This document shows, one piece after another, positions 15,819 to 26,000 of a stretch of DNA of 64,000 bases. The notes below the pieces were generated by a model, which did no database searches, had not been told where the DNA came from, and was given only the letters and a program-made list of their open reading frames with translations. Made by a program: the position numbers and the translations under genes. Within the stretch, counting starts at the first letter, position 1. Each line of letters starts with the position of its first letter. This stretch comes from Bacteroidota bacterium (lineage in GTDB: Bacteria; Bacteroidota; Bacteroidia; Chitinophagales; Chitinophagaceae), in contig JAEZAM010000094.1 of assembly GCA_023430465.1 (NCBI GenBank), forward strand, positions 1 through 64,000, given 5' to 3'.

Positions 15819-17630
15819 TCAGTGTTTGCTTTCATTCGCTCCCACAGGTTCTGTCTGGGGAATGAATTCTCTTCCGTCTTTTCCATAGTCATACGCCCAG
15901 CGATGAACTTCAGGGATCTCGCCTGTCCAGTTACCGTGGCCAGGATTGATCGGTGTTGTCCACTCGAGTGTATTGGCACCCCAGGGGTTCTGTGATGTAA
16001 CCTTGCGCCCTTTGAATATGGAGTAGAAGAAATTGAATACAAACATCAGTTGCACAGCGAATACAACTACAGTTACTACGGTGATCATTTTATCAAGATC
16101 GCCAAACTGGTTGAACGAAACCCAGATGCTCTTGTCAAGATAACGACGTGGGATACCTGCCAGTCCCTGGTAGTGCATTGGCCAGAAGATCAGGTAAGCA
16201 CCGGCGATCGTCACCCAGAAATGCAGGTAGCCAAGCGTGCTGTTCAGGTAGCGGCCATACATTTTAGGGAACCAGTGATAGATACCCGCGAACATACCGA
16301 ACATAGAGGCCACGCCCATTACAATGTGGAAGTGTGCCACAACGAACATGGTATCGTGCAGGTGAATATCGATAGTGGAGTTTCCGAGGAAGATACCGGT
16401 AAGACCACCGGAGATGAACAGGCTCACGAAGCCAATACCAAAGAGCATGGCCGGGGTGAACCGGATATTACCACGCCAGAGCGTCGTAAGCCAGTTGAAC
16501 ACCTTGATAGCTGATGGTACAGCGATCAACAGGGTCAACAGAACGAACACAGATCCGAGGAACGGATTCAGGCCGGTGACAAACATGTGGTGCGCCCAGA
16601 CCAGGAAGGCCAGGATAGCGATAGCGAACAGCGAACCAAGCATCGCCATGTAACCGAAGATCGGTTTGCGGCTGTTTACTGATAATATTTCTGATACCAT
16701 TCCCATTGCAGGGAGAAGGATGATGTAAACTTCAGGGTGACCAAGGAACCAGAAAAGGTGCTGGAACAGGATTGCGCTACCGCCTTCATTCGGGAGGATC
16801 TCACCATTCACAACGATATCACTAAGGAAGAAGCTGGTTCCGATGTTGCGGTCAAACAACAACAGGATAGCTCCGGATAACAATACAGGGAAAGAAAGTA
16901 CGCCCAGCACCGCAGTGAAGAACAGTGCCCAGATAGGAAGCGGCAGACGTGTCATGCTCATTCCTTTCGTACGCATGTTCAGGATGGTGGAGATATAGTT
17001 CAGGCCACCGAGCAGTGATGACACAATGAAGAGCGCCATACTGATCAGCCAGAGGTCAGCGCCGATCTTGGATCCGTCACCTGCCTGGCGAAGCGCACTG
17101 AGCGGAGGGTACATTGTCCATCCGCCACTGGCCGGACCGGTTTGCACAAAGAGTGAACCCAACATGATGATGCCTGCCAGGAAGAAGAACCAGTAGGAAA
17201 GCATGTTCAGGAATGGAGATGCCATGTCTCTTGCACCGATCTGGAGGGGAATGAGGAAGTTGGCAAACGTACCGCTCAAGCCCGCAGTCAATACGAAGAA
17301 TACGAGGATCGTACCGTGCATGGTCACAAGTGCATAATAGAATTCAGGCTGGATGGTTCCGCCTTTCGCCCAATTACCGAAGAACGTTTCGAGAATGGGA
17401 AATGACTGACCGGGATAACCTAGTTGCAGGCGGAACAACACCGAAAATAAACCCCCGATGATGGCCCAGATGATACCCGTAACAAGAAATTGCTTGGCAA
17501 TCATCTTATGGTCCATGCTGAACACATACTTGGAGATAAATGACTGGTGATGATGACCATGATCATCATGATGGTGATGAACGTCGTGTCCCACTACTGC
17601 GTCAGAATGTACATGCAATGCTTCACTCAT
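15819..17630 (-). CDS. ctaD: Cytochrome c oxidase subunit I
   Basis: 603 residues, the catalytic subunit carrying haem a and the haem a3-CuB centre. Visible landmarks are the low-spin haem ligand in VTMHGTILVFF, the CuB ligand with cross-linked Tyr in FWFLGHPEVYIILLPAMG, the CuB pair in WAHHMFVTG, and the haem a3/a ligands in HDTMFVVAHFHIVMG. Twelve or more helices are present. The first 28 residues are exceptionally His-rich (11 His), possibly a copper-binding or assembly tail; that is inference. It lies between subunit II and ctaB. The HPEVY motif groups it with A-type oxidases that use a Tyr in the K channel. Confidence 0.97.
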   Translation of the reverse strand: MSEALHVHSDAVVGHDVHHHHDDHGHHHQSFISKYVFSMDHKMIAKQFLVTGIIWAIIGGLFSVLFRLQLGYPGQSFPILETFFGNWAKGGTIQPEFYYALVTMHGTILVFFVLTAGLSGTFANFLIPLQIGARDMASPFLNMLSYWFFFLAGIIMLGSLFVQTGPASGGWTMYPPLSALRQAGDGSKIGADLWLISMALFIVSSLLGGLNYISTILNMRTKGMSMTRLPLPIWALFFTAVLGVLSFPVLLSGAILLLFDRNIGTSFFLSDIVVNGEILPNEGGSAILFQHLFWFLGHPEVYIILLPAMGMVSEILSVNSRKPIFGYMAMLGSLFAIAILAFLVWAHHMFVTGLNPFLGSVFVLLTLLIAVPSAIKVFNWLTTLWRGNIRFTPAMLFGIGFVSLFISGGLTGIFLGNSTIDIHLHDTMFVVAHFHIVMGVASMFGMFAGIYHWFPKMYGRYLNSTLGYLHFWVTIAGAYLIFWPMHYQGLAGIPRRYLDKSIWVSFNQFGDLDKMITVVTVVVFAVQLMFVFNFFYSIFKGRKVTSQNPWGANTLEWTTPINPGHGNWTGEIPEVHRWAYDYGKDGREFIPQTEPVGANESKH

Positions 17631-17676
17631 AATCTTTATTTTTCCGGCTCTGCTTGCCGATTTTCTTTAATAGTTT

Positions 17677-18762
17677 TTAGTGGTTGCCTCCCGGAGCTGT
17701 TGTTGCGGGCGTAGCGCCGGTTGCACCTGTATTACCTGCAGCTACCGGAGCAACTGCACTGCTGTCAGCCTTTGCAGGTGCTGGCGGTGGAAATGCTACG
17801 GCATACTGTGGCTTTTGTGTGGCCATCCACTGATCATACTCTTCCTGTGTTTCCACGATGATCGTACCTCTCATGCTATAGTGACCTTTACCGCACATCT
17901 GATCACAGGAAATCTCGTACACAAAATCGGGGTTGCCGGTTTCTTTCCTTTTTTCCTTTGTCGTTTTGGTAGGCGTAAACCACATCGTTGTTGGTGTGCC
18001 CGGCACAGCATCCATCTTCATCCTGAAGTGTGCAAGACCTACGTCATGGATCACATCTTTCGCATTGATGATCATTTTCACCGGGCGATTTACTACCAGG
18101 TGAAGATCAGTAGTAGCATAGATATCATCATGGTTTGCCGGATCTTCCCAAACCTGGCCAAGTGGATTGCCCTTGGCGTCATCGATCAGCTTATAATATT
18201 TCTTGCCCAGCGTTTTATCTTTCCCCGGGTAACGGAATTCCCATCCAAACTGCTTTCCGGTCACTTCCACCACCATTGCATCCTTCGGCGCGTCACCGGT
18301 GATTTTGAACCAATAGAAGATCCCGAATCCAACCAGTACGGTCAGTGTAATTGCGGGGATAACAGTCCAGATCAACTCAAGCTTATTGTTATGCGGATAA
18401 TAGAATGCCTTGCGGGTGTCAGACTCCTGGTATTTGTAGGAAAACCAGAACAGAGCAACCTGTGTAACAACAAAAACGAAGAACGTAAGTCCGAGCGTTA
18501 TGTACAGCATCCTGTCTACCAGTACGCCATGATCTGAATCCGGCGCGCCCAGGATTTTGCCTTTTAATTGTTCATTGCAATAGTATACACCGATAAGCCC
18601 AATGATCAGAAAGGCCAGCAAAAGGAAGCCGTTGATCTTATTGGTTTGTTTCCTTGATCTTTCTTCTCCGCGCAAAACCGCCACATATTCACTCGCCTTG
18701 GCTATCTGAAAGGTGATCAGAAAACCTAAAGCCAGGATCGCTACAATGAAAAAAGTTTGCAT
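17677..18762 (-). CDS. ctaC: Cytochrome c oxidase subunit II
   Basis: 361 residues. Several N-terminal membrane helices (about 3-20, 44-62, 85-107, 130-151), more than the usual two, precede the periplasmic cupredoxin domain. CuA ligands are visible: His239 (KDVIHD), Cys286 and Cys290 (EISCDQMC), His294 and Met297 (GKGHYSM). The usual Glu between the cysteines is Gln288. No haem-binding CxxCH is present, so this is not a caa3-type fusion; the cytochrome c domains of the neighbouring ActA and ActE are probable electron donors. The C-terminus is a Pro/Ala/Gly/Thr-rich low-complexity tail. It begins 76 bases after actF. Confidence 0.95.
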   Translation of the reverse strand: MQTFFIVAILALGFLITFQIAKASEYVAVLRGEERSRKQTNKINGFLLLAFLIIGLIGVYYCNEQLKGKILGAPDSDHGVLVDRMLYITLGLTFFVFVVTQVALFWFSYKYQESDTRKAFYYPHNNKLELIWTVIPAITLTVLVGFGIFYWFKITGDAPKDAMVVEVTGKQFGWEFRYPGKDKTLGKKYYKLIDDAKGNPLGQVWEDPANHDDIYATTDLHLVVNRPVKMIINAKDVIHDVGLAHFRMKMDAVPGTPTTMWFTPTKTTKEKRKETGNPDFVYEISCDQMCGKGHYSMRGTIIVETQEEYDQWMATQKPQYAVAFPPPAPAKADSSAVAPVAAGNTGATGATPATTAPGGNH

Positions 18763-18838
18763 ATGCTCTATTCTATTAAAAATTCCGATAATTTATTTCA
18801 ACCATCCCCGATCCGGGTGCAAAATTACACCGGTTTGC

Positions 18839-20083
18839 TTAGGTATGGTGTATAAGGCTTTCTTTGACAAATGGGTGATTCCTGGCAAGCAACGGCGCCT
18901 TCGTCAATGCGCGTCCGGTTGCAAACATGATCAGTCCTACGAATCCAAGCGCGATACCAAGGTCATAGGCGATATTCGGCACATGATCGGGAGAAACCGC
19001 CGGGAAAACCATTTGATAGAAGTCCAGCCAGTGACCAAAAATGATCAGGACAGACATAAACGAGATCGTCGAATATTTTCTTTTCGCATCACGGCTCATC
19101 AGGATCAGCAATGGCGCGATGAAGTTGATCAGGAACATCATCCAGAATATGCCGCTGTAGATACCTTCTGCACGTGGTTTAAAATAAACTGTTTCCTCGG
19201 GGATGTTCGCATACCAGATCAGCATGAACTGGGAGAACCAGAGATAGGTCCAGAAAATGGAGAACGCAAACATGAACTTACCGAGATCATGCAGGTGCTC
19301 ATGGTTCGTATATTCCAGGTAGCCGTTGTTTTTCAGGTAAACAACGAACAGGGTGATCAGGGCAACACCGGCTACAAATGTGCTCGCAAATGTATACCAG
19401 CTATACATGGTGCTGTACCAGTGCGCGTCGATGCTCATCAGCCAGAGCCATGGAATGGATGACATGACGGTGAGTGCGAACACAACGATGTATACAGCCG
19501 CCCAAACGGTGTTGTTCCAGATATATTTTTTCCGTCCTTCCAGTGAAGCGATCGGGGCATTGTCAAGTTTGCGGGAAAGCTGACGCATTTTCCAACCCAG
19601 TACAGACCATAACACAATGGTGAGCACGGTGGCAACTGCAAAGAAGGTTGGATTGAGAAATCCTTTTTTGTGATTCAGCGTTGCGTCATGAGCTACATGC
19701 TCTGCATCTGTCCAGTGATAGATGGTGTGGTTTCCACCGAATACAATAGCGAGCAGGATGGCACCGCAGATTACACCCACTACAGGCACGGCGGCAGAGA
19801 CCGCTTCTGTTGCCCGGCGAAATGCAAGCTGCCATCCGCCCCAGGCAAGGGTTGTAGCGCACATGAAGAACATGGCCGCATTCACTACCAGCAGGAAATA
19901 CACGCTGTTCTGGAGCAAACTTGCCCAGAACCTCGCTTCATGGTGGTGCTTCTCTTCTGCTGTTCCACTATGGCCATGACTTGCGATGTAGAGTGCGATC
20001 ACGGAGATCACGCCAAGTACCATCAGTGCTAAAGCAACCGTGTTGTATTTCTTTGGTACTACAAAATTTTCCCTTGTTGACAT
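18839..20083 (-). CDS. actF: Alternative complex III subunit ActF
   Basis: 414 residues with about ten membrane helices, related to the NrfD-like ActC. It is the second quinone-pool-facing integral subunit of alternative complex III, which oxidises menaquinol and passes electrons to cytochrome c or directly to the oxidase. Position at the end of the act gene order and before ctaC, plus features such as FWASLLQNSVYFLLVVNAAMF and WFSQFMLIWYANIPEETVY, match ActF (quinol:cytochrome c oxidoreductase quinone-binding subunit 2). It starts 38 bases after the actE stop. Confidence 0.9.
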   Translation of the reverse strand: MSTRENFVVPKKYNTVALALMVLGVISVIALYIASHGHSGTAEEKHHHEARFWASLLQNSVYFLLVVNAAMFFMCATTLAWGGWQLAFRRATEAVSAAVPVVGVICGAILLAIVFGGNHTIYHWTDAEHVAHDATLNHKKGFLNPTFFAVATVLTIVLWSVLGWKMRQLSRKLDNAPIASLEGRKKYIWNNTVWAAVYIVVFALTVMSSIPWLWLMSIDAHWYSTMYSWYTFASTFVAGVALITLFVVYLKNNGYLEYTNHEHLHDLGKFMFAFSIFWTYLWFSQFMLIWYANIPEETVYFKPRAEGIYSGIFWMMFLINFIAPLLILMSRDAKRKYSTISFMSVLIIFGHWLDFYQMVFPAVSPDHVPNIAYDLGIALGFVGLIMFATGRALTKAPLLARNHPFVKESLIHHT

Positions 20084-20121
20084 CAGTCTTCCTTTTATAA
20101 ATACTTCAAAAAATGATCGTT

Positions 20122-20802
20122 CTACTTTGCCATTGCTGTTGCAGTGCTGTCAGGTCTTGCTCCTGCAGGTGCGGCAGTTGAATCAGTTGCAGCCCCAGCA
20201 GGCTTGCCTTTTGTCTGCTTACCCTTCACATAGGCTACCACCATCCAGCGTTGCTTTGTGGTGAGTTGTGATGCATAGGAACCCATGGCACCTTTACCGT
20301 ATGTAACAACGTGGAAGATCCGCCCTTCCGGCATGGCTTCCTGTACAGGGTCGCCGACCAGTGTTGCTGGTTTAGCCGTGTAAGGTCCGTTGCCGTCATT
20401 ATACAGAGGGCCGTTCCCGTCGAGTTTGGTTCCATGACAAATTCCACAGTTCACCAGGTATAGTCTTTCTGCCTCTTTCAGGTTGATGGTTGCAGGATCC
20501 AGCGGGCTCTTGACGTTCACGGAGTTGGTATATCCGTTCAGGTCGTTCGGTTGAGTATAGTTACCCGCATCACCACGCGCTATGGTTCCTTTCACCGGCC
20601 GGGAGTTATAAAACGGTACCGGCCCGCCTTCATTTACCACGGAAGAGTTGCGGAGCCTCGTCTCAGTCTCGCTGTAAGTTTCATATGCCCGGCTATAGGT
20701 CATGTCAGGCATGTACGCGCGACCCGGACTGCGTTTATCTGCACATGCAGTGAACGCTGCCGCTACTGAAATGAAACCTGCTACAATTAAAAATTTCTTC
20801 AT
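20122..20802 (-). CDS. actE: Alternative complex III cytochrome c subunit ActE
   Basis: 226 residues. A lipoprotein signal peptide has its lipobox at AAFTAC (Cys20). A single class I cytochrome c domain (about 105-205) has the haem-binding CGICH motif (Cys119, Cys122, His123) and a probable Met ligand in GKGAMGSYASQL. The C-terminus is Ala/Thr-rich low complexity. ActE is a lipid-anchored monohaem subunit that relays electrons towards the oxidase. It is placed between actD and actF as in other act operons. Confidence 0.93.
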   Translation of the reverse strand: MKKFLIVAGFISVAAAFTACADKRSPGRAYMPDMTYSRAYETYSETETRLRNSSVVNEGGPVPFYNSRPVKGTIARGDAGNYTQPNDLNGYTNSVNVKSPLDPATINLKEAERLYLVNCGICHGTKLDGNGPLYNDGNGPYTAKPATLVGDPVQEAMPEGRIFHVVTYGKGAMGSYASQLTTKQRWMVVAYVKGKQTKGKPAGAATDSTAAPAGARPDSTATAMAK

Positions 20803-20844
20803 CAGCTTTATTTTTCACCGGCGCCATTGGTCCGGCATTCTTAA

Positions 20845-21435
20845 TTAAACTCCTGCCTCTACTTTTTTATCAAATCGAACGGTTGGTTGATCATATCGGC
20901 CCAGCCACCAGCCTGTTTCGCGGTACATAACCGTTACATCAGTTGCGCCAGTGCTGTTGAGGAATGCGATCGCTTCGTCTTCATTCGTTTTATCCGTACA
21001 CTCCAACGCCATGACGAATGTATCATCGGTTGAGCGGGGGTTGAAATGATCCTTCTTTACAAACGGCGCCAACTGGCAAAGCCAGCAAAAAGTAAGAACC
21101 ATCCCTACGGCAGCGAACAAAACAGTTAACTCAAACGTAATTGGTATCCACGCGGGAAGGGAGAAAAATGGTTTACCACCAAAGTTGATCTGCCAGTCCA
21201 CTGTGAGCGCCCAGGTAATAAAGCTTACCGCAGTCGCCGTACCGGTGATACCATATATAAAGCCGGCAGTATGGAGGCTGGTATCGCGCAAACCCATTTC
21301 TTTATCCAATCCATGGATGGGAAAAGGGGTATAGACATCGTGGATCTTGTATCCGGCACGGCGAACTTTCTTCACCGCGGGGAACAGCACCTGCTCGTCA
21401 TAAAAATTGCCAACTACAAATTTCTTTACCGACAT
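20845..21435 (-). CDS. actD: Alternative complex III subunit ActD (DUF3341)
   Basis: 196 residues from ATG 21435 (MSVKKFVVGNF), chosen over the longer start at 21456 because family members begin with this V-G-x-F-x strand. The N-terminal part (KVRRAGYKIHDVYTPFPIHGLDKEMG) is the DUF3341 signature. Two membrane helices follow (about 58-80 and 95-118), then a soluble C-terminal tail. ActD is a structural subunit of alternative complex III with no cofactor. It lies between actC and actE. Confidence 0.92.
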   Translation of the reverse strand: MSVKKFVVGNFYDEQVLFPAVKKVRRAGYKIHDVYTPFPIHGLDKEMGLRDTSLHTAGFIYGITGTATAVSFITWALTVDWQINFGGKPFFSLPAWIPITFELTVLFAAVGMVLTFCWLCQLAPFVKKDHFNPRSTDDTFVMALECTDKTNEDEAIAFLNSTGATDVTVMYRETGWWLGRYDQPTVRFDKKVEAGV

Positions 21436-21505
21436 AATAGTAAATTCAAAAGTCAATATTCAAAATGCCTTCCTGCGCTGCAGGCCTCTGCTTCCTTCAC
21501 TGCTA

Positions 21506-22954
21506 TCAATGATCGTGTGTGTGCTTGTGACCAAATTCATCGAGCTCCTCTTTTTCCACCACATCCATTTTCTCTTTATAGCTTTCCCCGTTCTTTTTCA
21601 GGATATGCTTGATCTCCGCGATAGCGATCACCGGGAAGAATTTCGCAAACAGGAAGTAACAGGTGAAGAACAGACCAAAGGTTCCGAGATAGAATCCAAC
21701 TTCCCAGATGGTTGGTGTATAGTAAGTACTCCAGGAGCTGGGGAGATAATCACGGTATACAGAGGTAACGATGATCACGAAACGCTCGAACCACATACCG
21801 ATATTTACAAGGATACTCATGAAGAAAGTCAGCAACAGGTTTCTTCTCATTTTGCGGAACCAGAAGATCTGCGGAGACAATACGTTACAACCCATCATCA
21901 GCCAGTAGCTCCAGCCATAAGGACTGCTCAGGCTCAGACGGTTTTCTTTAAATGCGAACCACTCATAGTCCACGTGGCTGTACCATGCCATGAACAACTC
22001 GGTGAGGTAGGCTATACCCACGATCGAACCTGTGAGGACAATTACCTTGTTCATCACTTCGATGTGCTCGATGGTGATATAGTCTTCCAGCGCAAGTACT
22101 TTACGGGTGATCAGAAGCAGGGTTTGCACCATGGCAAAACCAGAGAAGATGGCACCGGCTACGAAGTAAGGAGGGAAGATAGTGGTATGCCAGCCTGGTA
22201 CAACCGAGGTGGCGAAGTCGAATGATACAATCGTGTGTACAGAAAGTACGAGCGGTGTACTCAGGCCCGCCAATACCAGTGAAAGCGCTTCATGTCTTTG
22301 CCAGTGTTTGGTAGAACCAGTCCAGCCGAATGCAGCCAGACCATAAAACATTTTTCTCCATTTCAGTTTTGCGCGATCACGAAGCGTGGCCAGGTCAGGA
22401 AGAAGACCGGAATACCAGAACAAAAGTGATACGGTGAAATATGTGGAGATCGCGAATACGTCCCAGAGAAGAGGTGAGTTGAAGTTTACCCAGAGAGGTC
22501 CGCGGGTGTTTGGATAAGGCAATACGAAGAAGGCATCCCATACACGACCCATGTGCCAGATCGGGAACTGCCCCGCACACATTACCGCAAAGATGGTCAT
22601 CGCTTCTGCTGCACGGTTTACACCGGTTCTCCAGCCCTGGCGGAAAAGCAGGAGGATCGCGGAGATCAGTGTTCCTGCGTGACCGATACCTACCCACCAT
22701 ACGAAGTTGGTGATATCCCAACCCCAGCCGATGGTCTTGTTCAGGTTCCACTGACCCGTACCGTAGATCACCTCCATCGTAACGGAGATGATACCGAAGA
22801 TCAGCAGGGCAACTGAAATAAGAAATCCGACCCACCAGGATTTCGATGGCTTTGCTTCCACCGGGCGGCAGATGTCTTCTGTCACCTGGTGATAATCCTT
22901 GTTACCATCTACCAGCGGGGGCCTGACCTGTGATTCGTATCTGAGTAATGACAT
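21506..22954 (-). CDS. actC: Alternative complex III subunit ActC (NrfD family)
   Basis: 482 residues, polytopic with about ten helices, NrfD/PsrC family. The sequence VGIGHAGTLISAILLLFRQGWRTGVNRAAEAMTIFAVMCAGQFPIWHMG contains the conserved G-I-G-H-A-G-T-x-I-S-A motif of ActC. It is the main menaquinol-oxidising membrane subunit, next to the Fe-S subunit ActB. The C-terminus is charged and ends in a His cluster (GHKHTHDH). The gene follows actB after 78 bases. Confidence 0.95.
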   Translation of the reverse strand: MSLLRYESQVRPPLVDGNKDYHQVTEDICRPVEAKPSKSWWVGFLISVALLIFGIISVTMEVIYGTGQWNLNKTIGWGWDITNFVWWVGIGHAGTLISAILLLFRQGWRTGVNRAAEAMTIFAVMCAGQFPIWHMGRVWDAFFVLPYPNTRGPLWVNFNSPLLWDVFAISTYFTVSLLFWYSGLLPDLATLRDRAKLKWRKMFYGLAAFGWTGSTKHWQRHEALSLVLAGLSTPLVLSVHTIVSFDFATSVVPGWHTTIFPPYFVAGAIFSGFAMVQTLLLITRKVLALEDYITIEHIEVMNKVIVLTGSIVGIAYLTELFMAWYSHVDYEWFAFKENRLSLSSPYGWSYWLMMGCNVLSPQIFWFRKMRRNLLLTFFMSILVNIGMWFERFVIIVTSVYRDYLPSSWSTYYTPTIWEVGFYLGTFGLFFTCYFLFAKFFPVIAIAEIKHILKKNGESYKEKMDVVEKEELDEFGHKHTHDH

Positions 22955-23032
22955 AATTTTCAGCTTTGGGCCTATAGCAATTTGCTATGCGCTTCTTTAT
23001 AATTAAATTCTCAAATAATACTGTTCAACTTC

Positions 23033-26000
23033 TTAACGGTGATGCGTTGAGTCGGCAGCCACCCTGTTTGCAGGAATTGACCCCTCCGTTGGTTCACCAC
23101 CGCTATGATGCGCATCAGCCGCATCTGCGCCACCAGCCGCATTTCTCACCTTCGCCAGGTATGTCACGTTTGGTAAAACGTGCAGTTGCTCCAGGGCGTA
23201 GAAGCTTCTCTGTGTATTCTGTGCACGGATCTGGCTGATCTGGCTTTGCTTGTCTTTCACGTTTCCAAACACGATAGCATCACCGGCACATGCCTGCTGG
23301 CAGGCAGTTTTTGCTTCGCCATCCTGCAGCGGGCGTCCTTCTTTCTTCGCCTGGAGTTTCGCTGCCTGTGTACGCTGTACGCAGAAGGTACATTTCTCCA
23401 TCACACCACGTGAACGAACAGTGACATCAGGATTCAGTACCATTCTTGTCAGCTCATCATTCATCTGGTGTACAACCGGGTCAAGTTTACCTACCAGTTG
23501 CTGATCCTGGTTATCGGCAAAGCTGTCTGCACCTGTGTAATCAGACCAGTTGAAGCGACGGACTTTGAATGGACAGTTATTCGCACAATATCTTGTACCG
23601 ATACAACGGTTATAAGCCATCTGGTTGATACCTTCTGAGCTGTGGTTGGTAGCAGCGACCGGGCAAACGTTCTCACATGGAGCGTTATCACAGTGCTGGC
23701 ACATCATTGGCTGGAATACCACGCCTTTCAGGTCATCCGGATTATTCTCATCGCTCACGAAATAGCGGTCGATGCGAAGCCAGTGCATATCATGGTAGCG
23801 TAGCACTTCGCTCTTACCAACTACCGGTACGTTGTTTTCCGTATGGCAGGCTACAACACAGGCACCACAACCATAGCATGCGTTCATGTCGATCGCCATA
23901 CCCCATTTGATGCCGGGCATTTCATGGTCACCGTACAGGGTGGCTTCCTTGCGGAAATCACCGGAATTTTTGGCATATTTCTCTACCAGGTCGTTCCGGT
24001 AGTCGAGAATTTCATTCGGTCTTGCTTTGAAATTGGCAAGGGTTGTTTCGCGAACCACTTCCACACGACCCTCGTAAGAATTATGGATCTGTGTCTGTGC
24101 GATCTTTTCCTTGCGCTTCATGTTCTCTACGGTCGCATTCGCCGCGTAGCTGAATGTAGTACCGTTGAAGGTAGCGAATGGATAAACATTCTTGCCCACG
24201 GACTCTTCACCGAAAGCTGTTTTACCCAATGTCTTCGCACGGCCATAACCAACCGCAACGGCTACGGTATTGGCGTTCATGCCGGGGATAACGAGGATCG
24301 GGAGTTCCACCGATTTGCCGTTAACTGTGATCTTGATTACCGGCTTTGAAGGGTAGTATTCGTAGTTGTTGTTCTCTCTTTCGTTGTCTTTGTTTGCAAG
24401 ATCCAGACCGAGCAGGCTTTTCGCCATACTCATTGAGATCAGCGCATAGTTGCCCCAGGTAGCTTTACTGATCGGATCAGGAAGCTCCTGCAACCATGGA
24501 TTGGTTGCTCCCACCCCGGTTCCGATTGATACCTTCTCATACAATACTACTTCGGTTCCTGTTGCTTTTGGAGCAGCAGAAATTGCCGCAGCAGCAGTGG
24601 CTACGCTGGCAGAATTGAATGCAGTGGCCGCAGGACCCTGAACGGTGGCCGCTGTGCTGACAACCCCATCCTGGAGCGCCTTTTCATAGGCTTCTTCCGA
24701 ACCAAGTTTACCAATCCAGTATGTTTTCTGATAAGTATCGTAATCGAGATTGTTCCCCGCCCATTTCAGAAGGGAAGTCTGGAACGGACGCGTTTTGAAC
24801 AATGGATAGATCGCTGGCTGCAGGAAGCTGACATAACCTGATTTAGGCTCAGCATCACCCCAGCTTTCCAGGTAGTGTGGCGTGGGAAGAATGAAATTAC
24901 ACTGGGCAGTGGTCTCATCCATCTTTTCAGAGAAGGCAACCGTTACTTTCACTTTCTTGAGTGCGGCATTGAATTTCGCTGCGTCGAAATAGTGGAGTGC
25001 AGGATTTGCACCATGAACAAGGAGGGCGCCCACCTGGCCGGCTTCCATTTGTGCTATCAGGTCCACGAGGTCTTTATCGATACCCTGGCGATAGTTGGAG
25101 GCCTGGCTGAAATCAATGGTGGTGCCGTAAGCTCCGATCGCGCTGTTGATCGCATTTACGATCACCTGTACATTCACATCATTGCTTCCGGATACAACGA
25201 GTGCTGCACCGTTATTTGCCTTCAGTTCGTTTACCACCTGTGCGATACCGTTGCGCAATTTTGTATCGGCAAAGGTTGGCGCGGTCACGCTTCCGCCAAG
25301 ACCTGCGAGGATGGCGAGAGCCACTGCGCCGGTTTCAGACGGACGGTGCGTGTAACGCTCATCGGCGCTTGCGCCGGTGGTGCTGAGATGGCCTTCAAAC
25401 TGGTAGTGACGGCTCATCTGCGGATTACGCTCGTCGATCTTGCGACCTGCTGTATAACCCATGGCATTTTCAACCGAGTTCAACCAGCTTCCGAGGAAAT
25501 CAGCCCCGAGGCTGACGATCAGTTTGGCTGCGCCAAAATTGTAGGTAGGAATTCTTCTTCCAAATCCGCTTGCCTCATTGGCCAGCAGCATTCCGCTGTA
25601 AGACACCGCGTCTGCTACTACGTGGCGGCTGTTGGGGTATTTGGCAAGAAACTCCGTAATTATTTGTTGGGTTGAAGGCGAATTGATGGTGCTGGTCAGC
25701 AAAACAACGGGCTGGCCTGCAACGCCTGCCAAAGCCTGGGCTACCAGGGTATCTGCCTGTTCCCAGGTAGGAATCTCTTTGTAAGTATCGCCGCTGCGTT
25801 GCTTTGGGAACGTGATACGATGTGTATCATAGAGGTCGAGCACAGAAGCCTGCGCACGGGCTGAGGTACCGCCCTTGGTATACGTGGAAAGGGTGTTTCC
25901 TTCAATCTTGATCGGCCGGCCATCACGAACCTTTGCTAATACGGGGATCACATCGCCATCCTGCACATACGTTGTCGCATAGTACTTCGCTTCGCCGGGA

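Noticed and set aside
17680..18537. Plus-strand frame of 285 codons
   Set aside because: Fully antisense to ctaC; Cys/His-rich composition is a by-product of the opposite strand.
21407..22225. Plus-strand frame of 272 codons
   Set aside because: Antisense to actC and actD, with no protein-like pattern.
24875..25675. Plus-strand frame of 266 codons
   Set aside because: Antisense to actB, which is unmistakable.
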